From Hydrogenophaga sp. (GTDB lineage Bacteria > Pseudomonadota > Gammaproteobacteria > Burkholderiales > Burkholderiaceae_C), in assembly GCF_011772445.1 (NCBI RefSeq), contig NZ_WVZN01000027.1, positions 20,587-84,586 on the forward strand: 64,000 nt of DNA. Direction: 5' to 3'. How positions within the stretch are numbered: the stretch's first letter is position 1; every line of letters starts with the position of its first letter. Both the position numbers and the translations under genes were made by a program. Below, one piece after another: positions 16,573 through 25,033 of the stretch. The notes under the pieces were generated by a model. It was not told where the DNA came from and did no database searches. It was given only the letters and a program-made list of their open reading frames with translations.

Positions 16573-17892
16573 TCAGAAGACCCCGTGCAGGTACCAGGCG
16601 CCGCCTTCGTCGGCCAGGCGTTCCTGGAACACCCACAGCACGCCGGCCTGCTCGTCGAGCGCGACGAAGTAGTCGCGCTGCGCGTGGCGGTGGGCCGCGC
16701 CATCGGCCGCGCGGTCCCACCAGCCACCTTCCACGCGGTGCGGTCCGGCGATGAGTTGCAACACGCCGCGGTACACGGGCCGGTGCCCGCGCACCGGCAG
16801 GCGCAGCGGCCGGGGCAGCACCCAGCTCGGCTGCGGCGTGTGATCGGGCGCGGGGATCGCGGGCCGGGCGCGCGGCAGGGGCTCGCCCACGGGCTGCCAG
16901 CGCTGCATGTGTTCGAGCCGGTGGTCGTCCAGGGGCACGGGGCGCAGCACGCGCTGCGGGCCCAGCCGCGCCGCGATCCGCTCCAGCGTCTCGTCCAGCG
17001 CCACGTCGGCCGTGCCGTCGTCGGGCAGCAGCGAGCCGCTCGGTGGCGCCAGCGCTTGCGTGCCCAAAGCCTCCAGTTCCAGGTCGCCCGCGGGGGCCAG
17101 CAGTTCGGTGCGCGCCAGGTGCTCGGCGAGCAGGCGCGCCAGGTGCTCGATGCGCCGCGTGGGCGTGCGCGTGCGGATGACCAGTTCGCCGCCTTCGCCC
17201 GCGGCGCGCGAGCGCATGGCGTCGTGCGCCCAGCGCAGCGCGAAGGCCGTGACGCCCCGGTGCCGCGCGGCCAGCCAGCCGCACAGGCGCAGCAGCAGGC
17301 GGTGCGCGCCATGCATGAGCGCGGGGGCGTCCTCCACGCGCGACATCAGCTCCAGCCGCGCGAGGAAGGTTTCGGGCGGGGCGAGCCAGTGCTGCGGCTC
17401 GGGGCACTGGCCATAGGCCTGGTCGAAGGCCGCCAGCAGCGCGGTGTCGAAGCGCCGGCCCAGGCCCGCGCGCGGCAGGCGGCGCACGTCGCCCAGGGTG
17501 CGGCAGCCCAGGCGCGCCAGCGTGCCGCGGTGCGGCGCCACGGCGCCGAGCGTGTCCATGGGCAGGCGGTCCAGGGCCCGGGAAAGCGAGGCCTCGGGGT
17601 CGACGCCCTCGGCACCCGCGCGCGCGAAGGCCAGCGCGGCCAGGCCGGTGGGCGCCCAGCCGATGCGCTGCACGCCGAATTCGGCCGCCGCCGATTCGCG
17701 CACGCGCTCGCGCAGCGCGGCCCGGCCGCCGAACAGGCGCAGGCTGGCTTCCAGCTCCATCAGCACGGCGCCCTCGACCTCGGCCACGCGGGGCGTGAAC
17801 TGCAGGGCCCAGGTGCCCAGCGCAGCCACCGCCTCAGGCGCGCTGGTGTTGTCGCCGTTCGTGTCGGGCAGGAGCAATGCGGCCCACCACAT
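16573..17892 (-). CDS. imuB: ImuB, catalytically inactive Y-family polymerase homolog
   Basis: About 439 aa from the ATG at 17892 (an upstream ATG at 17913 is also in frame). It has the Y-family palm, fingers and little-finger layout, but the acidic catalytic residues of DinB/UmuC are absent: the segment equivalent to SxDE reads LMELEASLRLFG and the N-terminal metal site reads WWAALLLPD. That matches ImuB proteins, which act as a clamp-binding scaffold for ImuA and DnaE2 rather than as a polymerase. The gene overlaps the 3' end of imuA by about 59 bases. Confidence 0.88.
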   Translation of the reverse strand: MWWAALLLPDTNGDNTSAPEAVAALGTWALQFTPRVAEVEGAVLMELEASLRLFGGRAALRERVRESAAAEFGVQRIGWAPTGLAALAFARAGAEGVDPEASLSRALDRLPMDTLGAVAPHRGTLARLGCRTLGDVRRLPRAGLGRRFDTALLAAFDQAYGQCPEPQHWLAPPETFLARLELMSRVEDAPALMHGAHRLLLRLCGWLAARHRGVTAFALRWAHDAMRSRAAGEGGELVIRTRTPTRRIEHLARLLAEHLARTELLAPAGDLELEALGTQALAPPSGSLLPDDGTADVALDETLERIAARLGPQRVLRPVPLDDHRLEHMQRWQPVGEPLPRARPAIPAPDHTPQPSWVLPRPLRLPVRGHRPVYRGVLQLIAGPHRVEGGWWDRAADGAAHRHAQRDYFVALDEQAGVLWVFQERLADEGGAWYLHGVF

Positions 17893-18619
17893 CGGCGGCC
17901 TCCTCGTGATCATGGGGCCCGTGACCGAGCGCGCGCATGCGCGGCGTGAGCACGGCGTGCAGCCCGCCGGGCACCGAGGGCAGGTGCAGCTCGCCCTCGT
18001 GCGGAGGGCCTTTGCGCTTGAACACGCGCACGCGCAGGGCCCAGTCGTTGCCGTGTCGCACCAGCAGGCGCAGCGGCGCGGGCGAGGCCTGGCCTTGCGC
18101 GGCCTGCGGGCGGAACAGCAGCACCAGGCCGTCGTTGCCCTGCGCGCTCACCTGCAGGCGGCGCAGGGCGTCGGGGCGGGCCTGGGGCAGCCAGGCCAGC
18201 AGCGCGCCGCAGGCGTTGGCGCGGATGAGCTGTTCGCTCGCCCACAGGCGCTCGGCCTCGCTGTCGGCCTGCACCCAGATCAGCTGGCGCGCGGGCAGCC
18301 CCAGCTGTTGCAGGCCGGGGCCGTGCGGCGTCCAGGGCGGGCCCACCAGCGCCAGGCAGCGGCCGGCCAGTTGCGACAGGCTGGGCGCGAGCAGGCGCCA
18401 TTCGTGGGCGCCGGGCCGGGTCTGCAGCACCTCGGTGAGCGAGCGGCAGGGCCAGCCGCCGCCGGGCAGTTCACGGTCCAGCAAATCCCAACCCGAAGTG
18501 AGCACTCGCGAAACCGGTGCGCCAATCTCATGGCCACGCCAGAGGGCGTCGGCCACGCGGCGCGGCCAGGGCGCCGCGGGCGGGGTGGGGGCCGAGGGCT
18601 CGGCCGAAGGGAAGGACAT
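17834..18619 (-). CDS. imuA: ImuA, RecA/SulA-like mutasome protein
   Basis: 261 aa with a RecA-like core: LTSGWDLLDRELPGGGWP at about residues 40-57, then LTEVLQ and a degenerate nucleotide-binding strand-loop. It is the first gene of the imuA-imuB-dnaE2 cassette. ImuA interacts with ImuB and RecA in relatives. The ATG at 18619 lies 12 bases from a LexA box, so the operon should be SOS-induced. The C-terminus (from about GRIAPARHERRQ) is formed by the overlap with imuB. Confidence 0.88.
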   Translation of the reverse strand: MSFPSAEPSAPTPPAAPWPRRVADALWRGHEIGAPVSRVLTSGWDLLDRELPGGGWPCRSLTEVLQTRPGAHEWRLLAPSLSQLAGRCLALVGPPWTPHGPGLQQLGLPARQLIWVQADSEAERLWASEQLIRANACGALLAWLPQARPDALRRLQVSAQGNDGLVLLFRPQAAQGQASPAPLRLLVRHGNDWALRVRVFKRKGPPHEGELHLPSVPGGLHAVLTPRMRALGHGPHDHEEAADVVGRIAPARHERRQHQRA

Positions 18620-18631
18620 GGCATCGTGAAA

Positions 18632-18647
18632 CTGTATGCACGTACAG
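18632..18647 (-). promoter_or_regulatory. LexA (SOS) box of the imuA operon
   Basis: CTGTATGCACGTACAG is a CTGT-N8-ACAG dyad that matches the Gram-negative LexA box, extended on both sides by A/T. It lies 12 bases before the imuA ATG, so bound LexA would cover the promoter or early leader. Confidence 0.88.
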
Positions 18648-18768
18648 TATCACAGATGATTTTTCCGTGATGAATGGAGGCGACGGGCTGTAGGCAGGCA
18701 ACCCGAAGGGGTGGACCGCGACCCAGGGCCGCCTTGTGGCCTGTCAGTCCTTACCCATCCATCCAAGC

Positions 18769-19866
18769 ATGATTTCTCGCTCCCATTCCTTGCCTCGGCT
18801 GCCTTCTTCCGTCCCGCCGTCCCCCCAGCGGCTGGTACGCAGCCATTCCTTCAGCGGCGCGATCCATGGTTCTCCTGTCCAGCCTTCGGTGCCGACCGAC
18901 GCCGGTGTGGCGGAGCAGGCGGCCGTTGTGCCCGCCCATCCCCAGCAGCCGGTGGTGGTTTTTGATCTGGGGCGCCTTCCCCCTGAACTGCAGCAACTGG
19001 TTGCCGCCGCCTTCGGCAATCCCCACGAAACCTGCACCCTGGAACAGCTTCAGGTGGCTTTGAAAGCGTTCAAGGCGGTGAGCGAGGTGAACCAGTCCTT
19101 TCATCGAAACACCCTGCCCCTGTTGCACGCCACCTTCCTGCGCCTGTTCGGAGCGGGCCGCATCAAGGGCGCCTCCCTCGACAGCCTGCCTCAGAACCTG
19201 CCCCAGATCCTCGAAGGCATCGTGGCCCGCTCGGGCCTGTGTGGTCTGCAGTGTCTGAGCGACCTGGTCAATGGCAGTCTGGGAATGGACCCGAACCTTG
19301 CTCGCAAGGCCTTCAACCGTTGGGTCCATCTGGCCAGAACGGCCATGGCGACCACTGCCTTGCCGTACAAGGCCTTGCCTACCTTGATCGCCATGCGCTT
19401 GGGGGAGATGCTGCGGCGGCCTGGTGTGCCACCGACGCATGCCCTGGTGCTGATGAAGCAGTTGGTTCGCATGGCCAAGACCGGTGGCTTGTCCCCCGAT
19501 ATCGCCGAGCCGGTCCTGATCGAAGTGGCCCTGGTGGCCCTGGCGCAGGAGCTCGCCTGGAATGCCTCATTCCGTGCGCCTCCCCAATTGGGCTTGGGTC
19601 TGCAGTGGGTGGAGCTCGGTTCGGCCGATGTCCTGGACGCGATGAATGTGAATGGGCTGAAGCACCTTTTCGTGGGCATCCAGACACCCTTGCTCGCCGT
19701 GGCCCGGGTGCTGGCCACACGACGGAGATCCGGGGGGGAGCCGCTCACCAAGGACACGGTATTGACCGCGCTGACATTCTTGGCTGACCGCCCCTGCCCT
19801 CCGATCGGTGGTCTGGCCGAGGCGCTGGACATCATTCAGCGCATGGACCTGGACCGGCCCCAATAA
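18769..19866 (+). CDS. Orphan protein with Ser/Pro-rich N-terminus and F-box-like segment
   Basis: 365 aa from the ATG at 18769 (a GTG at 18736 would add 11 residues). Function unknown. The first 60 residues are rich in Ser, Pro, His and Arg, with a near repeat RSHSLPR / RSHSFSG and no hydrophobic signal peptide. Residues about 68-120 contain LGRLPPELQQLVAAAF, then LKAFKAVSEVNQSFHRNTLP, which resembles the LPxEL...VSxxF pattern of F-box helices. The remainder is alpha-helical and Leu/Ala-rich, perhaps a helical repeat. Codon use is milder in GC than in neighbours. No PIP box was seen upstream. An effector-like role is only a hypothesis. Confidence 0.6.
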   Translation: MISRSHSLPRLPSSVPPSPQRLVRSHSFSGAIHGSPVQPSVPTDAGVAEQAAVVPAHPQQPVVVFDLGRLPPELQQLVAAAFGNPHETCTLEQLQVALKAFKAVSEVNQSFHRNTLPLLHATFLRLFGAGRIKGASLDSLPQNLPQILEGIVARSGLCGLQCLSDLVNGSLGMDPNLARKAFNRWVHLARTAMATTALPYKALPTLIAMRLGEMLRRPGVPPTHALVLMKQLVRMAKTGGLSPDIAEPVLIEVALVALAQELAWNASFRAPPQLGLGLQWVELGSADVLDAMNVNGLKHLFVGIQTPLLAVARVLATRRRSGGEPLTKDTVLTALTFLADRPCPPIGGLAEALDIIQRMDLDRPQ

Positions 19867-19872
19867 GGCCGG

Positions 19873-20313
19873 TCAACGCCGGGTCTTCTCCTGCTGCGCC
19901 GCCACCTGCTCACGCAGCCGGTCCTCCATCTCACGCAGCTCCGGCGTGAACGCCTCGCCGAAGTCCTCGGCCTCGTAGATGCGGCGGATTTCGATTTCCG
20001 AGTCGCCGCGCATGGGGTTGGGGCAGCGCTTGGCCCAGTCGATGGCCTCCTGCAGCGAGGCGCACTGCCAGATCCAGAAGCCGGCGACCAGCTCCTTGGT
20101 TTCGGCGAAGGGGCCGTCGGTCACGCGGCGCTTGTCGCCCGAAAAATGCACGCGCGCGCCCTTGGAACTCGGGTGCAGGCCCTCGCCCGAGACCATCACG
20201 CCGGCCTTGACGAGCTCTTCATTGAAGCGGCCCATTTCGGCGAATTCTTCCTCGGTGGGCATCACGCCCGCTTCGCTGTCGGCGGTGGCCTTGATCATCA
20301 CGATGAATCGCAT
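19873..20313 (-). CDS. YCII/DGPF-domain protein
   Basis: 146 aa. It contains the ferredoxin-like YCII fold with the family signature VTDGPFAETKELVAGFWIW and an N-terminal RFIVMIKATADSEAG. DGPF proteins often sit beside ECF sigma factors of the SigJ type, but none is present here. The Glu/Arg-rich helical tail (ELREMEDRLREQVAAQQEK) is longer than in most members. Catalytic function is not established for the family. The ATG at 20313 follows AGGAGAACCCC. Confidence 0.82.
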   Translation of the reverse strand: MRFIVMIKATADSEAGVMPTEEEFAEMGRFNEELVKAGVMVSGEGLHPSSKGARVHFSGDKRRVTDGPFAETKELVAGFWIWQCASLQEAIDWAKRCPNPMRGDSEIEIRRIYEAEDFGEAFTPELREMEDRLREQVAAQQEKTRR

Positions 20314-20369
20314 GGGGTTCTCCTGGTGTGGGTCGGTTGGTGCAACAAGGTGATTGCAACGGTACGACG

Positions 20370-20409
20370 GGCCAGGCCGGTCAGTCTCGACAGATCCACC
20401 GGCCTGGCC
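20370..20409. terminator. Strong 12-bp inverted repeat downstream of the TonB receptor gene
   Basis: GGCCAGGCCGGT (20370-20381) and ACCGGCCTGGCC (20398-20409) pair perfectly around a 16-base loop. It lies between the TonB receptor stop at 20448 and the YCII gene start. No T-run follows on either strand, so a Rho-independent terminator of the classic kind is not certain; an RNA-stabilising hairpin is the alternative. Confidence 0.45.
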
Positions 20410-20447
20410 TTGCGGACGGCGACGAACGGCAGTGCCGCGCCCGCGCC

Positions 20448-22499
20448 TCAGAACTTCAGCCGCGCCCCCACCACCAGCGAACGCGGCGCGCCGGGCGTGA
20501 GGATGGCGTCGTTGGCCCCGGCGATGTCGCGCACGCTGAACATCGACACGTATTGTTTGTCGCCCAGGTTGCGCGCCTCGGCGAACACCTCCCAGTCCTT
20601 GGCCGTGTAGCCCGCGCGCAAGCCCCACAGGGTGTACGAGTCCACCTTGTAGGTGTTGGCGAAGTCGGCCCAGCGGCTGCTCACCACATCCAGCGTGGGG
20701 CCGGCGAAGAAGCCGCTGCTGTGGCGGTAGATGGCTTCGGCGCGCAACGCCAGCCTGGGCGCGGCGGGCAGCGTGTTGTTGCCGTAGAGCGCGTCCTTGC
20801 GGAAGCGGAAGTGGTTGATGGTGAGGTTCACCAGGGGCTCCAGGCGGTGACGACCGCCCTCGCCGATGGCGAAGCTGCCGCCCACCAGGGCTTCCACGCC
20901 CGCGTGCACCGTGTCGTCGGCGTTGATCGACAGGCTGGTGCCGGGCGCGCCGGGGTCGTCGCGCGAGAGGATCTCGTTGCGCAGCCGGGTGTAGTACGCC
21001 GCCACGTCCCAGTGCCACCGGTTGCCGCCACCCAGGGCCTGCTGGCCGCGCGCACCCACCTCGACCACCGTGCCGCTCATGGCGTCGAGCAGGGTGTTGG
21101 GCGGGCCACCGGGGGTTTCGTCTTCCAGCTCGTACAGCGTGGGCGCTTCGTACACGCGGCTGATGTTGGCGAACAGCTGCGCGTCGGGTGTGAGCTGGCG
21201 GATCAGGCCCACGCGCGGGTTGAGGCTGTCGTAGTCGCCCTTGAGCCGGGACGTGGCGACCTCGCGGCTGGTGGTCACCGCCTGGGCACCGTAGACCAGG
21301 GTCCAGTTCGGCGCGAACCGCCAGCGGTCCATCACGAACAGCTCCAGGTTGTCGGCCTTGTTGTCGACCACGGCGAAGCGCGTGCGCGCACCGCCGGGCG
21401 TGTAGCTGAAGTTGCCGCCATCGACGGTGGTCTGGGCCCAGTTCAGGCCGACCAGCAGGTCGTGCGCGCCCAGGCGGCGCTGGTAACGCACCGTGCTGCC
21501 CAGGGTGCGCTGCTCGGTGTCGATCAGCAGCGAGAAGAAGGGCGGCGCATAGACGATGGGGTGGAAGAGCCGCTGGTTCTCGACCGACAGGCCCACGCTG
21601 AGCTGGCTGTCGGCGTCGATGTCCCACACGGTCTTGTTGGCCAGGCGCCAGGTCTTGACGTTGTACTGGTAGTCGCCGGCGATGGCCTCGGGCGAGCCCT
21701 GGCGCGGCTGGTCCAGCCACTGCTGGCGCGTCAGGCCGCCGGGCAGTTGCTGGTCGTTGTCGATGGCGCTGAGGTAGACGCGTGTGCTCACGCGGTCGCC
21801 GAGCTGCCAGCCGCCGTTGGCGTAGAGGCTGGTGCGTTCCTGTTGCTGGTGTCCGCGAAAACCGTCGTAGCGGCGCGTCTCGGCGGTGACCAGGCCGTCG
21901 AAGCTGCCGCTGACGGTGCCCAGGGTGATCCGCCCCTGGCGCTCGCCGAAGCTGCCGGCGCTGAACAGCGCTTCATTGGGCGCGCCGTCGCGCGCGGTGG
22001 GCGTGATGAAGTCGATGGCGCCGCCCAGCGTGCTGGCGCCGTAGGTGAGCGCGTTGGCGCCGCGCGCCACGATGGCGTGGCGCGCCGACAGCGGGTCGAT
22101 GTCGCGGTTGTGGTTGTTGCCGTCGGCCGCGCTCACGGGCAGGCCGTCCTGCAGCATGCGCACGCCGTTGCCGTCGTAGTTGGTGGCGTCCAGGTTGGAG
22201 CCGCGGCTGGAGAGGAAGACGGAGTCGCCGGTGGAGCCGCCCGCGGCCCACAGGCCGGGCGTGTAGCGCAGCATGTCGGCGAGGTTGCTGACGCCGCGCT
22301 GGCGCAGGCTTTCGCCGTCGATCAGCGAGACGCCGCCGGGGGTGAGGGCCTGTTCGGCCTGCAGCGCTTCGCGCGTGGGGTCGATGGACTTGTCGGCCTT
22401 GATGGTGATGGTGGGCAACTGGGCCGCGGGCTGGCTCTGGGCCAGGGCAGCGGGGACCAGCACGGCCGCGCACAGCGCGGCGCATGACGGACGGTTCAT
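20448..22499 (-). CDS. TonB-dependent outer-membrane receptor
   Basis: 683 aa. A signal peptide (MNRPSCAALCAAVLVPAALAQ) is followed by a plug domain (about residues 35-155; LADMLRYTPGLW, then VAVV-like RGANALTYGASTLGGAIDFI) and a 22-strand-type barrel ending in a terminal aromatic (VVGARLKF). It imports metal chelates or other scarce ligands using TonB energy. The substrate is not evident. The neighbouring DUF2946 protein is often found beside putative copper receptors, which makes copper a weak candidate. ATG 22499 is preferred over an in-frame start at 22529 because it begins the signal peptide. Confidence 0.88.
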   Translation of the reverse strand: MNRPSCAALCAAVLVPAALAQSQPAAQLPTITIKADKSIDPTREALQAEQALTPGGVSLIDGESLRQRGVSNLADMLRYTPGLWAAGGSTGDSVFLSSRGSNLDATNYDGNGVRMLQDGLPVSAADGNNHNRDIDPLSARHAIVARGANALTYGASTLGGAIDFITPTARDGAPNEALFSAGSFGERQGRITLGTVSGSFDGLVTAETRRYDGFRGHQQQERTSLYANGGWQLGDRVSTRVYLSAIDNDQQLPGGLTRQQWLDQPRQGSPEAIAGDYQYNVKTWRLANKTVWDIDADSQLSVGLSVENQRLFHPIVYAPPFFSLLIDTEQRTLGSTVRYQRRLGAHDLLVGLNWAQTTVDGGNFSYTPGGARTRFAVVDNKADNLELFVMDRWRFAPNWTLVYGAQAVTTSREVATSRLKGDYDSLNPRVGLIRQLTPDAQLFANISRVYEAPTLYELEDETPGGPPNTLLDAMSGTVVEVGARGQQALGGGNRWHWDVAAYYTRLRNEILSRDDPGAPGTSLSINADDTVHAGVEALVGGSFAIGEGGRHRLEPLVNLTINHFRFRKDALYGNNTLPAAPRLALRAEAIYRHSSGFFAGPTLDVVSSRWADFANTYKVDSYTLWGLRAGYTAKDWEVFAEARNLGDKQYVSMFSVRDIAGANDAILTPGAPRSLVVGARLKF

Positions 22500-22573
22500 G
22501 GTGTTTCTTTCGGTGGCGAGACAGGGCACGGTCGGCCTGCCACGGGGGCGGCCGTCCTGACGGGGAAGAAGCG

Positions 22574-22981
22574 TCAGGCCCGCTGGGGCGGGCCGTGCGA
22601 GGGCGGCGGCAGGGCGTGCCGCCGCGCCACCACCGTGGCTGGCCTGGCGGGCGCCAGGGGTGCGCCGTCAGGTGCCGCAAAGGAAAGCGCGCCCGGGACG
22701 GGCAGTGGGGCCGGCGTGGCGCCGACCGCGCACAGGTCGGCGCAATGGGCCAGTGCGTCGGCACCGGTGGCGTCTAGCGCGAGCGCCTCGCGGATCTCGG
22801 CCGGCAGCGCGGCGGAGGCTTCACGCGCGTTCGCGGGGTCGCCGCACCAGGCGGCCATCGTCCCGGGGGCCTGCGCCATCAGGGCGGCGTGCGCCACCGG
22901 CAGGCACAACTGCGCGAACCAGGCCAGCAGGGCCAGGGTCCAGGTCAGGCGCAGTCGATGGCGAAAAGAAGGGGGCCGCAC
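22574..22981 (-). CDS. DUF2946-type secreted/anchored small protein
   Basis: 135 aa beginning at GTG 22981, with no clear ribosome binding site. An N-terminal hydrophobic segment (WTLALLAWFAQLCLPVAHAA) is a signal or anchor; after it come a few Cys (WCGDP, HCADLC) and a Pro/Ala-rich tail. This layout fits the DUF2946 group, whose members accompany TonB receptors linked to copper. It lies 75 bases upstream of the TonB receptor gene on the same strand and probably shares its transcript. Function unknown. Confidence 0.62.
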   Translation of the reverse strand: MRPPSFRHRLRLTWTLALLAWFAQLCLPVAHAALMAQAPGTMAAWCGDPANAREASAALPAEIREALALDATGADALAHCADLCAVGATPAPLPVPGALSFAAPDGAPLAPARPATVVARRHALPPPSHGPPQRA

Positions 22982-23024
22982 GGGCGCGCATTGTAGGCAG
23001 CGCGCCCGGCGGAGACGGGCCGGA

Positions 23025-24524
23025 TCAGCCCACGCGCAGCGGCACGAACAGCGTGGCGCCGTCGCGCATGAGCTGCAGCGCGATGGACTGCTTCGCCTCG
23101 CGCGCCTCGGCCTTTACCTGGTCCACCGTGGTCACCGGCTTGCCGTTGATGCCGATGAGCAGGTCGCCGGCCTGCACGCCCGCCAGTTCGGCGGCGCCCG
23201 TCACGTCCTCGATCAGCAGGCCCTGGCGCGCGCCGCTGGCGCGGCGCTCGGGCTCGCTCAAGGGCCGCAGCATCAGGCCGAGCTTGTGCTCGCTGCCGGC
23301 GGCCCCGTCGCCCTTGGCGGATGCCGTGCGCTGGTCGGCCGCGCTGGCGAGTTCGACGGAGGTTTTCGCCTCGCGCCCGTCGCGCCAGTAGCCGATCTCC
23401 ACCCGCTCGCCGGGCGCCGCCTGACCCACCAGCAGCGGCAGGTCGGCGATGCGCTCCACCGGCTCCTGGCCCACGCGCAGGATCACGTCGCCCGAGCGCA
23501 GGCCGGCCTTGTCGGCGGGGCTGCCGGGCTCCACCTGCGCCACCAGCGCGCCGCGCGGCGCGTCCAGGCCGAAGGACTCGGCCAGCGGCTGGTTCACGTC
23601 CTGCGCCGCCACGCCCAGGCGGGCGTGCTGCGCCTGGCCGGTCTTCACGATCTGGTCCTTCACTTTCAGGGCGACGTCGATCGGGATGGAGAAGGCCAGG
23701 CCCTGGTAGCCGCCGGTGTGGCTGAAGATCTGCGAGTTGATGCCCACGACCTGCCCCCTGGCGTTGAACAGCGGCCCGCCGGAGTTGCCGGGGTTGATGG
23801 CCGCGTCGGTCTGGATGAAGGGCACGTAGCTCTCGTCGGGCAAGGACCGGCCCTTGGCGCTGACGACGCCCACGGTGGCGGTGTTCTCGAAGCCGTAGGG
23901 CGAGCCGATGGCCAGCACCCAGTCGCCCACGCGCAGGTCCTTCTCGGAACCCAGCGGCACGGTGGGCAGGTCCTTGGCCTCGATCTTGAGCACGGCCACG
24001 TCGGTCATCGGGTCGGTTCCGAGCACGCGGGCCTGGAACTCGCGCCGGTCGGGCAGCTTCACCGTCACGCGCGAGGCACCGTCGACCACGTGCGCGTTGG
24101 TCAGGATCACGCCGTCCTTGTCGACGATGAACCCCGAGCCCTGGCCGCGCACGATGTCCCGGCGGGGCGCGTCGCCGCCGTCGGGGAACGGGAAGGGGAA
24201 GGGAAAGCCGAAGGGGCTGGCGCCCTGGCGGGGGCCATCGCCCTGCAGGCCCACGCGGCGCGTGCCGCTGACGGAGATGTTGACCACCGCCGCGCCATTG
24301 GCCTGGGCGATGGCGGCGAAGTCGACCTGGCCGGCGCCGGGCGCCGCGACCGGGGCCGCGGTGCGCACGAAGGCGGTGGGGGTGGCGGTGGCGGGCGCCA
24401 CGGCCGGTTCGTTGTGACGCGACAGGCCCCAGCCCACGGTCAGGCCGCCCACGGCGCCCGACACGAGCATGGCCGCCACCAGGGGCAGCAGGCGGTGGCG
24501 CAGATAACGGGTGTTCGTGGCCAT
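23025..24524 (-). CDS. degP: DegP/HtrA-family periplasmic serine protease (Do type)
   Basis: About 499 aa from the ATG at 24524 (a TTG two codons earlier is possible). A single N-terminal membrane segment (LLPLVAAMLVSGAVGGLTVG) anchors or exports it. The trypsin-like domain shows His in LTNAHVV, Asp in PMTDVAVL and Ser in NPGNSGGPL. Two PDZ domains follow (about 290-380 and 400-495). An insertion rich in Phe/Pro (FGFPFPFPFPDGG) marks the flexible loop of Do proteases. It degrades or refolds damaged envelope proteins. It starts two bases after the stop of a small upstream gene and is probably cotranscribed with it. Confidence 0.92.
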   Translation of the reverse strand: MATNTRYLRHRLLPLVAAMLVSGAVGGLTVGWGLSRHNEPAVAPATATPTAFVRTAAPVAAPGAGQVDFAAIAQANGAAVVNISVSGTRRVGLQGDGPRQGASPFGFPFPFPFPDGGDAPRRDIVRGQGSGFIVDKDGVILTNAHVVDGASRVTVKLPDRREFQARVLGTDPMTDVAVLKIEAKDLPTVPLGSEKDLRVGDWVLAIGSPYGFENTATVGVVSAKGRSLPDESYVPFIQTDAAINPGNSGGPLFNARGQVVGINSQIFSHTGGYQGLAFSIPIDVALKVKDQIVKTGQAQHARLGVAAQDVNQPLAESFGLDAPRGALVAQVEPGSPADKAGLRSGDVILRVGQEPVERIADLPLLVGQAAPGERVEIGYWRDGREAKTSVELASAADQRTASAKGDGAAGSEHKLGLMLRPLSEPERRASGARQGLLIEDVTGAAELAGVQAGDLLIGINGKPVTTVDQVKAEAREAKQSIALQLMRDGATLFVPLRVG

Positions 24525-24526
24525 GT

Positions 24527-24883
24527 TCAAGCACTCCCTCCATCGAGCCGCACCATCAGCAGCGCGTCACCGGCCTGGCGCAGCGCCGACAGCGCCGACC
24601 ACGGGTGGTGCAGCCGCAGGTGAAAGGCCGCTTCCTCCAGCAGGGACCAGGCCGCCATCGATGAGCCCGCCTGGTCGCGCAGCAAGGAGCGCGCGTGCTC
24701 GATGCGGTGCGCGGCCTGCATGTCGTGGTCGCAGTAGATGGCGACCATGGCGTCGCGCACGTCGTCGAGCAGCGGCGCGAGGTCGGTGGCGGGCAGGCCC
24801 GGCGCGAGCGGGCGGTGGTGGCCGGCCGCATGGATCAGGGAATCGATGCCGGTGACCGACGAGGGCAGAGGGTTCTGTTGCAT
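24527..24883 (-). CDS. Conserved-looking 118-aa hypothetical protein upstream of degP
   Basis: 118 aa, soluble, no signal peptide. It has an N-terminal His-containing patch (LIHAAGHHRPLAPGLP) and a helical body with several His (YCDHDMQAAHRIEHARSLL, FHLRLHHPWSAL). No family was recognised. Its stop is two bases from the degP start, so the pair is almost certainly one transcript and possibly translationally coupled. A start at ATG 24883 is reasonable, but the ribosome binding site is weak. Roughly 150 bases of non-coding sequence separate it from the next gene, and no motif was recognised there. Confidence 0.6.
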   Translation of the reverse strand: MQQNPLPSSVTGIDSLIHAAGHHRPLAPGLPATDLAPLLDDVRDAMVAIYCDHDMQAAHRIEHARSLLRDQAGSSMAAWSLLEEAAFHLRLHHPWSALSALRQAGDALLMVRLDGGSA

Positions 24884-25033
24884 GACAACTCCAGTCGCTG
24901 GGGCCGGTGCGGTGGCGGGATTGCCACGGTGCCGGCGTGCGATGAAGCATCGGCGCGCCGGGTTGCCCCCCGGCTACCGCGCGCGGGCGCCATGTTTCAG
25001 ATGCAATGAAGCGGCGAACGGCGTGAAGGCGTG

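Noticed and set aside
13756..17949. A 1,397-codon plus-strand open frame across dnaE2 and imuB
   Set aside because: It is antisense to two well-supported SOS genes and shows only Ala/Arg/His-rich low-complexity sequence.
18650..18768. PIP/hrp-box upstream of the F-box-like orphan
   Set aside because: No TTCG-type direct repeat with the required spacing was seen in the upstream 120 bases.
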